From Ephemerocybe angulata (lineage: Eukaryota; Basidiomycota; Agaricomycetes; Agaricales; Psathyrellaceae): a stretch of DNA of 64,000 nucleotides. The notes under the pieces were generated by a model. It searched no databases and was not told where the DNA came from. It saw only the letters and a program-made list of their open reading frames with translations. The stretch lies in NCBI GenBank assembly GCA_013368325.1, contig JAACJK010000219.1, positions 496,001-560,000 of the forward strand, written 5' to 3'. Positions 23,166 to 35,648 of the stretch are shown piece by piece (the stretch's first letter is position 1; every line of letters starts with the position of its first letter). Position numbers and translations under genes: made by a program.

Positions 23166-26100
23166 CTAGAGGCCAATCTCCATCAACTCGACAGTCGCCG
23201 TCTGCAGGCGCTCAACCTTCTTCAACAAATCCTGGCGCCTATCAGCAATCTGCGGGCTCTCCTGCGCCAGCTCGGCACAGTTTCGCTGGCTGTGGGGCCC
23301 ATTTGTGCCGAGCTTTGTGCATAACGTTTTCAAGATGTCTCGTTCGACACCTCGGACTAGCTCATGATCCACAGCCTGCGGTACGTTATCCGAGAACCGC
23401 TTGTAGGCGACTAACAGAAGATTGTCAGTCATCTGGGAAGTGAGTCAAAGGAGGCAAAGCCCACCTTGGAAGTACGCTCGAACATTGGCCATGATGTCGA
23501 TAGCCGGCTCCATCTCGTCAGGGGGTAGCATCCTATACAGGTCATCAGGCTTTACGCCGACGATTCCAATTTCTGCAAGCCCAGTCATAATCTTTGTTAT
23601 CGCGGACATTCCTGACTCGGCTGGAGTTGATGACCCCGATTCGTCCCCAGAGACGCGCTTTTTCTTTGACGCTGGCGTTGGTGTGTCAAGCACTATGACG
23701 CCGGGGGTCCTTGAAGGAGTTGTTGAACCAGACGCCACGGGAGCGGATGAACGAGAGGTAGCCCGGCCCTCGATATGCGCAGCAATTTCCCCCCGAGTTT
23801 CCCTGTCCCGCGCACTTTTGTAGTACGCGAGGAACTTACTCTTGTAATCCGAGAGGTAGTGATAGTTTACCGTGAACGGGTTCTCCTCTGTTTCAAGGAC
23901 CCAAAGGACCCGCTCCTCGGCTCGCTTGAAGCACTGCTTTAGATGATTGTGAACAATCGACCTGATTCAAGTATTTATTAGCGCCTTCACACAATCGCTC
24001 GCTAACTAGACTCACCGAACTCTCTGCTCCAAAATACCTTGTCCAAACTCAGAGAAGTGCTTGCTTACGAGCATTTTCGTGTGTGCGAGCATGAACGTTT
24101 GAACGGTCTGGAGATAGACCAGGGCAGGTTGCTTCCATTGCTTTACAATGTCAACAATGAATGTCTTCTGGACCGCGAACGGGTAGTTCCCTGGCAGCTC
24201 GCGAGTTCGTGCCCTACACTCGACGTTAATCCAGGTCAGGGACAGGAGCAGAGAGCAGAGAGCAGCACTTACTTATGAGCCCGTGCAAAGACCTCGTCGA
24301 CATAGATACGCCGAGACTCTTCTGCATCATCAGACATCTCTTCAGCCTGCCGCTTCCTCGCCGTCTTCTTGCCCTTCCCTTCCGGCGCGACTTCATCCTC
24401 GTCCCCGGGTGCCTCATTCACTACCTTCCTAGCTGCCCCCAGTGATTCTCCATACTCTTTGGGATCAACAACATCGATTTCATCGTCCCCGACCAGGAAA
24501 TTTGGAGGCTCCAATTTCTTGTTGGCAGCCTTGGAGCGTTCGAAAGGGATAAACTCAGGGGCAGTGCCTCTTATCGCCTGCCTGAAGCGGTCTTGGACTG
24601 GGCGAATGGTCTGAAGAAGGCCGTCGTCACCCGGAACACCGTCAATATGCTGGTGGAGGTCGGCCGTGAATTCATATAGCATATTTGCAATCTCGTTCAC
24701 TGGGTCAGACGATGGCGGACGAGGAAGGGAGTGCAAAGCTTGTCGAGTCTTGATGATGGTTTTGTCCAATTCATCCTGGATCTCGGGTAGTCTGGCGATG
24801 TGTTAGAAAAGGCGACGGGGGAAAGTTGCTCATATACATGTATTGAAGCAACATACCGTTTGGCAATCAGGTCGGACAACACATTGCTCAGTCGGTCAAC
24901 TAGGTTTCTTGTGCGCAGATACTTCAGATAGATGCTGTCGAGTTCGTTCCAAGGAGACGTCATGGAGAAGTAGTCGTCCTCACGCTTTCGAGCATCGTCC
25001 CAGGTGATGTTCTGCTTGATGTCGCTGGAGCTGGGCTGTTTAACGCAGTACCAGTTATTGTCCAAAGGCTCTCGTTCATTACGGATGAATGGGAGCCAAT
25101 GAATTTGTTCTCCATCAGGGATACGATCCGGCTTTGTTAAAACACCTATTCGGGCGTGAAATAAGTAGGCGGTAGGCGCGCAAAAATCAGATGAGGAGAA
25201 CACACCAATAGTTCGTTTTCCCTCAGGATCGTACTGTTTCGCTAGGCGATGGGCACCCTGGTTCTCAAAATCGGCTGCACGCAACATGGAAATCAGCGTT
25301 GGCTACATTACGGTGGAAGAAGAAAGCCACGAACTCTCGCAAGTAACGGTCAAGAGAATGATGCAGCTGGACTTTTTTATGTACGACGTGACCAGACTTT
25401 CGACAAGGGCGATATCGTTGGCGTGCCCCTTGCTACTAACACTGGCAATCAAGCCTTTCGAGGCCAGTTCAGGTTTTGAGGGTCAATGAGGAACTGTTCC
25501 ACGTACCGGGCAAATCGCAAAAAGAGAGGTCCGCAACGCCGGGTCCGCTGATTTGCAGAGAAACGCAGTTACTGGAGAAATTAACCTCGTTACGGAGAGA
25601 ATCGTCCTCTTCGCTAACGAGAAAGTCTTTCCGGGGCCGCGAAGGATTCAAAATGGCTCGTTGGGCGCGTTTGATACGGTCCTCCACCTCGGCCTTGTTG
25701 TATATGACGGGACCAAAGGTCTCGTTCCGTACTTGGCCAAGCAACTGCCCCGTCTTGTCGGTAATGAACCGAAGCGATACTTTACACTGCCAGGGTGAAT
25801 CGCTATGTGAAAGTCGACATTCCGTCGGGCACCTATGAAAATGTCGCGTCGAACGGGAAGGTGTGTGTCAAAAGGAGGGTGACGCGACGAACCTTGTGCA
25901 CGTCCCAGCAGCACGCGGAAGAGTAATTCCAGATATCGCCTCGATGAGAGAAGACTTCCCCGCACTCTGCGAGCCTATTACAGCGATTTGAGGGAGGTCG
26001 ATATCGACTTGAACTCTGAACGTCGCATGGATCTGAAGTCAAGGCGGCATCCACAAAGGAAATTCGGCGTATTGACTCACCCTGTACTATGCAAGCGATT

Positions 26101-26220
26101 GACCAAGTCCAGCATTCGCCTCCGTGGTTGAGATAGCTGCGCGTCAGAAAGCCCGACATCGTTGCGGTCGAATTTCGCGGCGCCAGGGTTGTCGTTTTTA
26201 GTATTTTGGGTTTCGTGCAT
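23166..26220 (-). CDS. Dynamin-superfamily GTPase A
   Basis: A multi-exon gene for a large GTPase of the Mx/dynamin-like type. Visible in order: a short head, [16 protein letters not shown] (G1 P-loop), PRAAGTCTR (switch), [11 protein letters not shown] (G3), VLTKPDRIP (G4, TKPD), the helical middle/stalk region, and a GTPase effector domain near the stop (TAG at 23166-23168). There is no PH domain or Pro-rich tail, so membrane targeting would come from the stalk. Such proteins assemble on membranes and use GTP hydrolysis for remodelling; the exact role here is unknown. Before the effector domain lies a low-complexity insert (about 23,590-23,780, Ser/Thr/Pro-rich) that copy B lacks. The start at 26220 was chosen for alignment with copy B; 26313 is an in-frame alternative. 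Confidence 0.9.
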
Positions 26221-26809
26221 GGTCGTGGTTGGGGGTCGACCTGCGTGCCGAGGCTGATTATCAACCAAGCAGCCGACTTCGTTGTCCTTCTGTAATATTC
26301 TCGGCAGTGACAACCTCGGAACAGTGTCAGTGGTAGGGTGGAAGCCTCAAACGCGGAAAACAGGGACGAGGTGGTCGGACCAATCCAAGGTGATGCAGAC
26401 GCGCGCCCAGCATTCATGTGCCTTTGTCATTGTTGTCCCACTCAGCTGAGGCCTTGGACCCTGGGGCAGATAAGAGTGAGTTCAGTATAGTGTGCATAAT
26501 CTGTTTTGAGAGGAAGATCATGTTGGTAAGAGCTTAAGCACTGAACTACTTAACTACGCAAATGTCAACCCCAAGGGCTTCCGCGCCGTGAATGATGGAA
26601 GCGACAGGTTTACGTCTATTGGCTCATTGACTCGACGTTCAAGCGCCCAGACCAGTTAAGGGCCAAGAAAAAGAAAAGTCAGTCAATACAGTGTAATTAA
26701 GGAACATATACACAAGGAGGAATCCAGGATATACTTGGGATATACAAATAATAGCGAAAGCGATCAAAGTGCGGCAAGAAACCAATATAGTGACGTCTAC
26801 CCCACAACC
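26221..26809. other. Intergenic region between the two dynamin-like genes
   Basis: Promoter-side DNA of GTPase A and 3' flank of GTPase B. No gene seen. Confidence 0.5.
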
Positions 26810-29640
26810 CTACGCCAGACCAAGCTCCAACAACTCAGAGCTCGCGACCTTGAGCCTCTCCAACTTCTTCACTAAGTCCTCCCTCTTGTCGGCGACCTGA
26901 GCACTCTCCTGGGCGAGCTCCTCCGCGATCCTTTGGCCATCCGGTCCGTTGATCCCCAGGCGCCCGTAGATGATCTTGAGGACATCGCGTTCGATACCTT
27001 GGACCAGCTCGTAGTCGATGGCGAGGGGAATGTTGTCTGCAAAGCGTTTGTATGCAACTACGGGTACGAGGAAACAGGGATGAGTTAAAGATACAGCGGA
27101 ATTCGCCGAGAAGAAAAGGCACCTTGGAAGTAGGCTCGAACATCGGCCATAATGACGATCGCGGGCGTCATCTCGTCTGGAGGCAGGATGTTGTAGATAT
27201 CTTCTGGCTCTCTTCCTGCAATTCCCATCTCAGTCAACCCAGTAAGCACCTTCGAGACTCCATGCACGTTCTCGGGGTCAGAGTTGGACGATTGCTTGTA
27301 CTGGTTGATCTGTTCATAGATGTTGCCGCGCAGCTCCTCCCTCGCACCCTTGTAGTAAGCGAGAAACTTGTCCTTATAGTCAGACAAGTAGTGTTGGTTC
27401 AAGGTAAAAGGCAACCCTTCGACCTGGATAAACCACTTGATACGTGCCTCTGCCCGAGAAAAACATTCGCTCAGGTGGTTTTGGATGATGGTCCTTCGTA
27501 GCAAGCCTTAGAATCATGGAGGTTCGTGATAAATGAGAAATAGAGACTCACTTCATTCGATGTTCCAATGCCCCTTGGCCGAAGTTACCAAAGTGTTGCC
27601 CAACGAGTTCCTTGACGTAGCTCGCGAGGATAATTTGTACAGTGCGTAAATAGGCCTCGGCAGGCGTGAGCCACTTTGCAACAACTTCCTTGATCATTTC
27701 TTGCTGGACAACGAACGGATAGTGCCCAGGAAGTTCTCGAGTGATAGATCTGTGGGGTGAGGTCAGGATTCTGGTCTGCACAGAGAAAGGAAAGGGAAAC
27801 TTTACATTTGAGCTCGCCTGAGCACCTCATCGACATAGATTGGCCGTACCCTTGTCTCATTAACAGCTGCGTTGCCCTCTTCCTCGTTGTCCAAGAACCT
27901 GGGCCTGGACAGCGTCGTTCTCCCCTGCCGGCTTTCGAACGGCAGGAATTGAGGTGCTGTGTCGCGAATTGCCTTGCGGAATGTTTGCTGAGCCGGTCGG
28001 ATCGCCTGAAGGAGGCCAGTGGAGCTGGCAATGCCATCGACCGTGTGGCGGCGTAGATCGGAGGTGAAGATATGGAGCAGATGCGCGATGTCGTTGACGG
28101 GATCGGTTGAAGGAGGAGGCGGGAGGGCATCCAAAGCCTGGCGGGTCGCAATGATGCCCCGCTCGAGCTCTTCATGAATCTCCGGCAGCCTGGTGAAAGC
28201 TCTGTCAGTCACCGAATAGGGATAGCTGGAGGGACCACATTACCGCTTCGAAATCAGGTCGGATAACACGCCGCTCAGTCTCTCCACCAGGTTCCTAGTT
28301 CTCAGGTACTTGTGATAGATCGAATCCAAGTCGCACCAAGGTGCCGTCATCGCAAAGAACTCTTCCTCGCGCTTACGAGCATCGGCCCAGGACATATTGT
28401 TTTTTAAATCGTTCGAGCTGGGTTGCTTTACGCAGTACCAGTTGTTGTCTAAGGGCTCGCGCTCGTTGCGGATGAAGCTGATCCAGCCCCGCTCTTCGCC
28501 CACAGGAATACGGTCGGGCTTTGTGAGGACACCTAGCGCGAGGCAAGACGCATAAGCCACCGTTTCCCGACTCAGTGTGTCGAAGCAAGACATACCTATG
28601 GTGCGCTTTCCCTCGGGATCGTGGACCTTGGCAAGACGATGCGCGCCTTGGTTCTCGAAGTCCGCTGTGAGACCGTTAGTACGTACGACCGACCAGCCGC
28701 AAAGGGAGAACGAACTTTCACATGCTACCGTCAACAGTATAATGCAGCTTGGCTTCTTGATGTACGAGGTGACGAGGCTTTCGACGAGCGCAATGTCATT
28801 TGAGCTCCCCCCTTTGCTACTGACGCTGGCGATGAGACCTGCACAAAATTTAATAAGGACGTGTCATCTCAAATAATATTTGGAGGTCGATGAACTCACC
28901 TGGCAGGTCACAGAAAGACAAGTCAGCAACGCCAGGGCCGGAGATGGCCAAGGACACGACATTGCTGGAGAACGTCAATTCGGTCGAATCGAGATCGGCG
29001 TCGTCACCGTCAAGGAACTGGGAGCTGGGCAGGGAGGGGTTCAAGATGGCACGCTGCGCCCTACGAATGCGCTCTTCAACAAGAGCCTTATCGTAAATAA
29101 TACCTCCAAAATCCTTATTGTGCGCTTGCCCGAGGACCTGACCATTCTTGTCGTGAGTGAAGCGAAGAGTCACTTTACACTGCCATGGACTATTCTGAGA
29201 GGCGCGTGAAAGACGGCACTCGGTGGGACACCTGAGCGTTGTGTCAGGCAAAAGGCAGTAAAACCACAGAAGAAATTTACGAACCTGGTGCATGTTCCGG
29301 CGGCTCGAGGAAGAGTAATTCCCGAGATAGACTCAATGAGCGACGATTTGCCCGCGCTCTGAGATCCTATGACGGCAATCTGGGGCAAGTCGATGTCGAC
29401 TTGCACGCTGCGAAGGTAAGTGAGGCGTGAATCAAAGAGGAGTTAGAAGACTGCGTACCCAGTGGCTTGAAGACGGTTGACGAGGTCAAGCATCTCGCGC
29501 CTAGACTGGGAGAGCCCAACGTCAGACAGGCCAACGGCTGCAGTGTCATCGTCTTCCACAGGAGTTGCAGGTTTCTTGTTCGGAGTAGGTGGGGGAGGGA
29601 CGAGCTTTTTGGGAACGGGCGGGGCGTTAACCTTGGCCAT
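26810..29640 (-). CDS. Dynamin-superfamily GTPase B
   Basis: A tandem paralogue of GTPase A in the same orientation, about 600 bp upstream of it. A Pro/Lys-rich head ([12 protein letters not shown]) precedes the same domain order: [10 protein letters not shown]-loop, [29 protein letters not shown], stalk, and a GTPase effector domain ending with TAG at 26810-26812. Large blocks match copy A almost residue for residue (for example [18 protein letters not shown] and [12 protein letters not shown]), while heads and linkers differ. The start was set at 29640; an in-frame ATG at 29703 would add 21 residues. A GTPase role in membrane remodelling is inferred from the family. Confidence 0.92.
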
Positions 29641-30459
29641 GTCTGTTCTGGTAGAGATGGGGGATGCAGTCGTTGGGGAAAAACCTCCGCTATGTATATT
29701 CATTGCATGAGTACTGGTACAGGCTTCCAGATCCCCGTCGTTTGTCCGAATTTCGCGTGGCTGGAACGTGTGGAGGATCCTTCAGAGAAGTATTGGAAAA
29801 GTGTTTCAGAATCTTGGGCATGCGTTCGGGAAGTGAGCTTCAGGCAGGCAGGAGGGAGTGCGAAGCTGGGTATTATGCAAAGTGTAAGTCGGAAGGAAGC
29901 TCCAGACGCCGCACCTCCAATTGACGGTCAACCTTGTAATTGTAGCCCTGGTCCCCATCTCCGTTTCGTCACTGCCGCCTTTCCACAACGTCTACTCAGC
30001 GGAAATGGATTCCATGTAGAACCTCGAACGCATACGTAGAGCTGGCAAGAGGAAGGCAGAAATGGGGTTTCATTAACATGACGGTCAGAAGCAATGTGCG
30101 CGTCGCGCCATCAACCGCGAAGCGGAGCTTCGGAGCAATTTCGGAGCCAACGGCCGAGTTTCGATGGGCGCTCATTGACTCCGAGTTGAGCGCTTAGCGC
30201 ATATCTTTGTTTCCCCTGGAGGCCAGGGTATCCTAAACCCCGTACTTTCATCCTCACTATGTAGGGAGATAAAAGGTATTCATTTTTACTCCAGCACTCG
30301 ACCCTCCTAGATTTCAGGACAATGCGGCAATTATATAAATGCCACTGGTAGCCTCGGATATTAACCCTACGAACACCGTCCCTCGACCAAGTTCTTTCCT
30401 CCTCACTTGAAAGTTGACCCTAAATTCGGCACTGCAATCATACAGCCCAATACCTCCCC
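29641..30459. other. Intergenic region
   Basis: Upstream DNA of GTPase B and 3' flank of the hydrolase gene. The 190-codon plus-strand frame at 29467-30039 largely overlaps real minus-strand exons and was not accepted. Confidence 0.45.
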
Positions 30460-32494
30460 TAATCGTATTCCCTCTTCGAAAGCTGTATCAACTTCCCAAT
30501 GACGTCCGATGCGTCCTGTCGAAGCCCATCGTGCCCATGCTGGTTCGTGATATACTGCTCGATATTCTTCACCCGCCTCGCCGTGTCCTGCGCCAAATCA
30601 AAGTCGACGTACATGTCGTCGTAGTACCTACGTTTCCAAGTCCCATTTCAGCACCCACATACCACAGAAGCTCCTTCAAAGAGGCTACATACGTGACGGC
30701 AGAGACCTTGACTTCGTTCTTCGCAAGCTGCTCAAGATCGAACGGCGGGGTCCAGTTGTCATCTTCAGCGAGGATGTGCGCAACCTCCTTCCAAGGTCGC
30801 AGGCCAGCGAAGCTGTCGTACATCTCTGGTAGCATCTATACGCATCGAATTCAGCTTCAGCTGGAGTAGTATACACGAGCGAATGCTGAATACGTACCGT
30901 TTCTCCAAGCAGGTACAGTGGTTCAGAGTCGGACAGCGACTTGACATGGTTCCAGGAGAACTGAGGCTCCGACTCAAATGCGCGCTTCGCAGCCCATCGC
31001 GCGGGAGCACTGTGGATTGGAAGACCTTGAACTTAAGCGACAGGCGGAACGCGAATGATGAAGAACAAACCCTTGGCAATAGATGGGCTCCTGAAGGATG
31101 GCGTAGAGGGGATTCCCGTCGAATCCGTGTTCCTGTTCTATCATGTGGAGGGTCTTGTACGAGAGCTTCCCGAAGATCTCCAGGTCCTGAGCGACTCGGA
31201 AGATGATCTCTATAATTCTGGTCAGGAAAGCTGATCCTATATTCTATACCTAGCGTGAGCACTCACGATGGACGTTATCGATGCCTCCTTTCGCTCCAAA
31301 GCTCATTCCAAGGAGTTGGAGGACCGTAATGGACAAGGTAGTTCCGTTTGGGAGGACAACATCATTCGAATCGAGGTACGCCGCTATTTTGCGAATCTTC
31401 ATTGCAAAGTATAAGGAAGGTTAGCCTTTGAGCAAGAGGAGCGAGCGTACTCGGGCGATGTCAGCTGGATACTTTTGATAATATATGGCATTGCGTTTCG
31501 CGAGCCTCGCTGCGTATTCGAAGGTAAGTGCTCACTTCGAAGCCAGAAGTCAAACATCGCTCACGAATCAGCCTCTTGTACACCTCTCCCGGTTCGTTGA
31601 GCGCGATTGGCGCGAGGCCGCCAGTAAGCCATACCTCCTTTAGTCCCTCAGGGTGGAACGAGAGGTACGTCAATGACAGCCATCCTCCCCAGCTCTGACC
31701 CAGGATCGTCCACTTCCTATCTTCTTCGTTCGGCCTATTGTCTAAAAGAATGTGGCGGATAGCCTCGCAATCCCTCACGATATTACGTGCGAGGAAGTGC
31801 TTAATGTAGTCGGCGGTTTCGCGGGGAGTTTGAATATGGGAGGGAACGGTGTCCGGAGAAAGCGCAGTACTAAGCCCTGTCCCGCGCTGGTCAATCCAAA
31901 GAACCTGTGAGAAACAAGCGTACCCGCGTCGCCAATCAATCGCAAGCTAATGCATGAAGGGGCATTCGGTACGCACTTGGTATCCATTCTTATACAGCTC
32001 CCCGGCAAACCCACTGCGACCTCGGAATGGTATTTCGTAGCCAGGTCCGCCTGTGATCGAACCGAAGTAATTTTTTCACTACCATACGCATCTAGCTGCA
32101 ATAAAGAAATCACCGACCTTGCAGGTAAACAACTACGTCCATGATTTTGGCAAAGACGCACGCTCTCGAATAAGCGCCCATCCAATGACCTCAGCGCCGA
32201 GAGATCTGACGCACCGATAGGAAGATCGGATTGCTTATTGAGCGTCTTGGCTTTATCGGTGGGAATGACCTGCCGAGCGAAGACCTTGATCTTGGTTCCT
32301 TCAGGTTTGCTGTATTCCAGAGGGAGATCGAAGTAGCGCTCGATAACTTTGAGGCCACCTGGACGAGTTCGACAACACGTTCCAGCAGAGCGAAAATAGA
32401 ATGAGTTCAATCGTTTACTTTTGAAAGGTGCGATGTAGGAACACTCGCCTTTAATATTGTATGTTTCCAGTCCCTCTGTTTGGCTGATAGACAT
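30460..32494 (-). CDS. Proline iminopeptidase-like alpha/beta hydrolase (S33 type)
   Basis: A multi-exon gene starting MSISQTEGLETYN at 32494 and ending TAG at 30460-30462. Family blocks in order: GGLKVIERYFDLPLEY, an oxyanion-region segment, VLWIDQRGTGLS (near 31,900), the nucleophile elbow GQSWGG (near 31,700), FGAKGGIDNVH (near 31,290), EQEHGFDGNPLYA, FSWNHV and a C-terminal QHGHDG carrying the probable catalytic His. These enzymes release N-terminal Pro or related residues from small peptides in the cytosol. Intron 1 seems to use a GC donor (G|GCGAGT): reading through would insert a Cys-rich stretch not expected in the family, whereas splicing joins TYNIK directly to GGLKV. That junction is inferred. 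Confidence 0.88.
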
Positions 32495-33055
32495 GGCGGT
32501 CGCTGATCAAGATGGGTTTGCCCAAATTCAGCCGCCCCTCCTTCGAAGAAGGGTGGACCATGAGGCCTGCGGCCGCGTACGCTGGTAGGAAAGCAAGAAG
32601 CTGCCATAATGTGTATCGATTTCCGAGAATATTTTGCGTTCCGATTTCAAAGAAGCCCTTTGCTCGGATTAATGGGACATGCCAAGCCACCCTTTCACCT
32701 TTTTGCTACATCGGAGCTACTGAGGTTAGCGGAGGACGGCACTGGCGAGGTTGATCTTCAGAGAACAGGAATAAAACAACTGGGGGCGCGATCGCAGAGT
32801 TCGAAAGCGGGCATTGCCCATTCATCTTGCCGAGTGGGATAAGATACTGTACTGTTACAAGGACATCATGTAGTTGAATTCGGCATCGGGGAGGTGAAAG
32901 GGCTCCCAAACCCCCCGAGCGATTCCGCCCGTTTGTGTGTGTGTGTATGCTTCACTGTATGCGTTTTACGTCTGTGGGTGTGCTGTGGGTTGGTACCCAA
33001 CTCACAGGATGGGATATAGTGGGCCAACTTGACATTCGTATCTGGACTCTCGTCC
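32495..33055. other. Intergenic region with a short GT microsatellite
   Basis: No gene. A GTGTGT run lies at about 32,935-32,946. Confidence 0.5.
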
Positions 33056-34220
33056 CTACAACAACTTGTGTATGGATTTGGCGAACTCGTCAGGCGAGCC
33101 AATGAACCTTCGCTTCCTGCTGCCGAAATCCCCGGGACTCCAATCGCGGATCTCAAGCTTAGAAATGGTTTCCGGCCATGATACGGGGGCCTTCCTCCAC
33201 GCTTCCAACTATGCAGGATGCTAATCAGTCGGTTCGTGTCACGATGAAAGGGGAAACGAGACGTACAGTGTCGCCAATACAGCCCAAATTCATTTCCAGT
33301 TCACATAGGTTGACAAAGATTCTCGAGGCAGCGGCAATGAACGCTTCGAAGATCTCCTTCGACGGGACATTCTGAAAGTATACAAACGCACACGTTACTC
33401 GCTCGGCCTTCACAGAGACTGCAAACATGGCGTCGTCTTCGAAAGCTTGACCCAGGATAATATCGAACTTCTGTGCTTGCTCGAGACTAAGAAGCTCGGG
33501 TACCATGTAGATATAGTTGTAAACTGGCAGATATGTTTCCCGCGTCAATCCGACGGTGAGGAGCGAGCGGCCTTCGACAGACTTCAGAAGCGATTCAGGC
33601 GCGTCACCATCTGAGACTTGGAAGATCCCAATGACTGTTAAATCATTCTGGCCTTCTAAGATCATGTCGAAGTCGAAGTCGTTGTCCGAAAATAGAGTGT
33701 TGAGATGGAAGTGTCCAGCGCTGCACCTTCATCAGTGCCCTGCCACTTCGAGCGATGGAATGGGCGCACCGTAACATATCGTTCAGACCGTCAACTTCGT
33801 TTCTGAGGTCATCTCGCAGTTGAATGCGAAAGTCCCTCAGGTTCTTCAACGCTGGCCCCGCGGTCAGAAGTTTCTCCACAATCGCAGAATCGGTAGGCCG
33901 TTTCTCCCGGGAGAACTCGAGGCTCAGAAACTTCACATATCCTGCCTTCGTTGCGTTCGTCGCCAGCGTTTCGAAAGCGCCAACTCGCCACTCTTGCTCA
34001 GTTCGTACGGCCACGCGTGCGTAAAGCAACTTCTCTGCGTGGGCTTGGAACTCCTTGTTGACCAGCGCCAGGTGGCGGAGATATTCGCCTGAGCAGAAAG
34101 CCGCTATTTCGCCATTGAGCTCTGGGGGAAGATTGGCCTGGTACTATGTCCACGACGGTGGGTCAGGCGAGTGGGAATGAGACAGAAAGAGGACGGCATA
34201 GAGCTTACAGTAGTTTTCAT
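33056..34220 (-). CDS. F-box-like protein, 332 aa
   Basis: Four exons: 34220-34209, 34143-33770, 33726-33267 and 33208-33056 (999 nt, frame closes). The first exon encodes only MKTT. It is followed at once by YQANLPPELNGEIAAF and a HLALVNKEFQ stretch, an F-box-like helix pair of the kind that binds Skp1 in SCF ubiquitin ligases. The rest is mixed alpha/beta, as in the C-terminal parts of many basidiomycete F-box proteins that recognise substrates. No clear LRR register was seen. Two further candidate first exons of the same form lie upstream. Confidence 0.8.
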
Positions 34221-34510
34221 GGAAATGAGATGGGTGCGGTACGAAGAGATGGGGCGAGTTCATGGAACTCATCAAGGTCATGATCACCCCTTCCCCTGGC
34301 CCCACATATCCCACCCACATGACGGAACCGCCACAAGCGATGGAAACAAGCCCGAGGACTAGCAATATCCCCGACGAGCTCGACACCATGCTCGACTCCG
34401 ACGGCGCGGGGGTCGATGACTGTACACTAGCCATGACCCTTGGTCTAGTCAAGCATTCGATGCAAGTCAGTCCCGACTCAGAACGCTAGAGACTCGGGCG
34501 CAGTACTCAC

Positions 34511-34522
34511 CGCTGCTTTCAT
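34511..34522 (-). other. Candidate alternative first exon of the F-box-like gene (MKAA)
   Basis: The minus strand reads ATG plus three codons, then a GTGAGT donor in phase 0. It could splice to the acceptor before 34143 just as the annotated exon does. The surrounding bases resemble those around 34,209-34,220. Confidence 0.35.
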
Positions 34523-34725
34523 GGTGCTGCGAAGAGACAAGAGGAATTTCTGTGCCTTCATCAAGATGGAGCAGTCCATGTGTGTCGCTGACTGTGTGTG
34601 GTGGCTCTGGCAGTGGCGACTTGCCAGCGAGCGCCCATTCAATCTCGGTGTGTGTGTATTTTCCAAGGTGCCATCGACTGACGGGCGGCGCGAATGAGAC
34701 ACGAAGGGAAGGGTGTAGAGCTTAC

Positions 34726-34737
34726 AGTAGATTTCAT
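34726..34737 (-). other. Candidate alternative first exon of the F-box-like gene (MKST)
   Basis: ATGAAATCTACT followed by GTAAGCTC, almost identical to the annotated exon 1 and its donor. It lies within a diverged duplicate of about 100 bp (34,685-34,788 against 34,170-34,275). Confidence 0.4.
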
Positions 34738-34788
34738 GATGGTCGTGGTACGAAGAGACCGGGTGAATGCATGGAGCTCATCAAGGTT

Positions 34789-35641
34789 GGAATCAAGCGC
34801 TTGAGGCCGTAGCCGCGATGGGTGTTGCTGTTGTGGAACGGCGCCTCGGTGATCGCCGGCCGACCTTTCTAGGGCGCCTAAAGCCGGATCATCCATCCCG
34901 TCCCTTCCTCAACCCTTCCTCCACATCCAACCGACCCGCAGACGTCCATCGGAATTGTCTACTCCGTCACGGAAGTAGAGTCGAAGGAATGGGTTGGGAA
35001 TGGGTCCATTTTTGCACCGATAAGCCCCAGCGATGAAGGTCACGGTGGTCAGCGTGAAGGGGGTGCGTAGTGTAGAATGTGTACCCCTCAACAGGCAGTC
35101 GCATGGTCATTCGAACCGCTGAGCACAATCACAAGAGGCACTGGACGCACGTCCAGTACCGAATGTTTGTTATTGAGGACTAAACAACAAATAATTTACA
35201 GTTGTACATTGAAGTAATAAATGGCCAGTTACATAAACTTACATAGAAATCGTTTAAATGGGCTACATGTATTGGAGAAACCTACATGAAAATAACGCCT
35301 TGCCAAAGGCAAATACTTCGCCAGGTAACTCGTAAAGAAAAAAATAGTATTGTAGCTACTTACTAATAGGGATTGGTGCATATAGAAAAAAGCTTCTACT
35401 AGCGCCTAAATACATACCTTACAATAACTATTTTCTTAACCGATATGTAGTCGTAACATACCATCTGGAATTCCTGTAATGTTGAGGGCTTTCTTATAGG
35501 ATTTTTTAGCACAGCATTGAAGGCCCTGATCCGTCGCTGATTTCCCCATTTATCAGCGACGGCTCCGGGATTCAGCGATTGGTCGCTGCGAATCAGCCCC
35601 GAGCTTGCCGATTCGGCTAAGTCGGCGGGATGCCGAATCAT
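34789..35641. other. Intergenic, AT-rich flank left of the KDZ transposon
   Basis: No gene. The stretch 35,160-35,500 is markedly AT-rich. A cluster of related GTCGCTGA-type words lies at about 35,527-35,590. Confidence 0.4.
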
Positions 35642-35648
35642 CCAGTCA

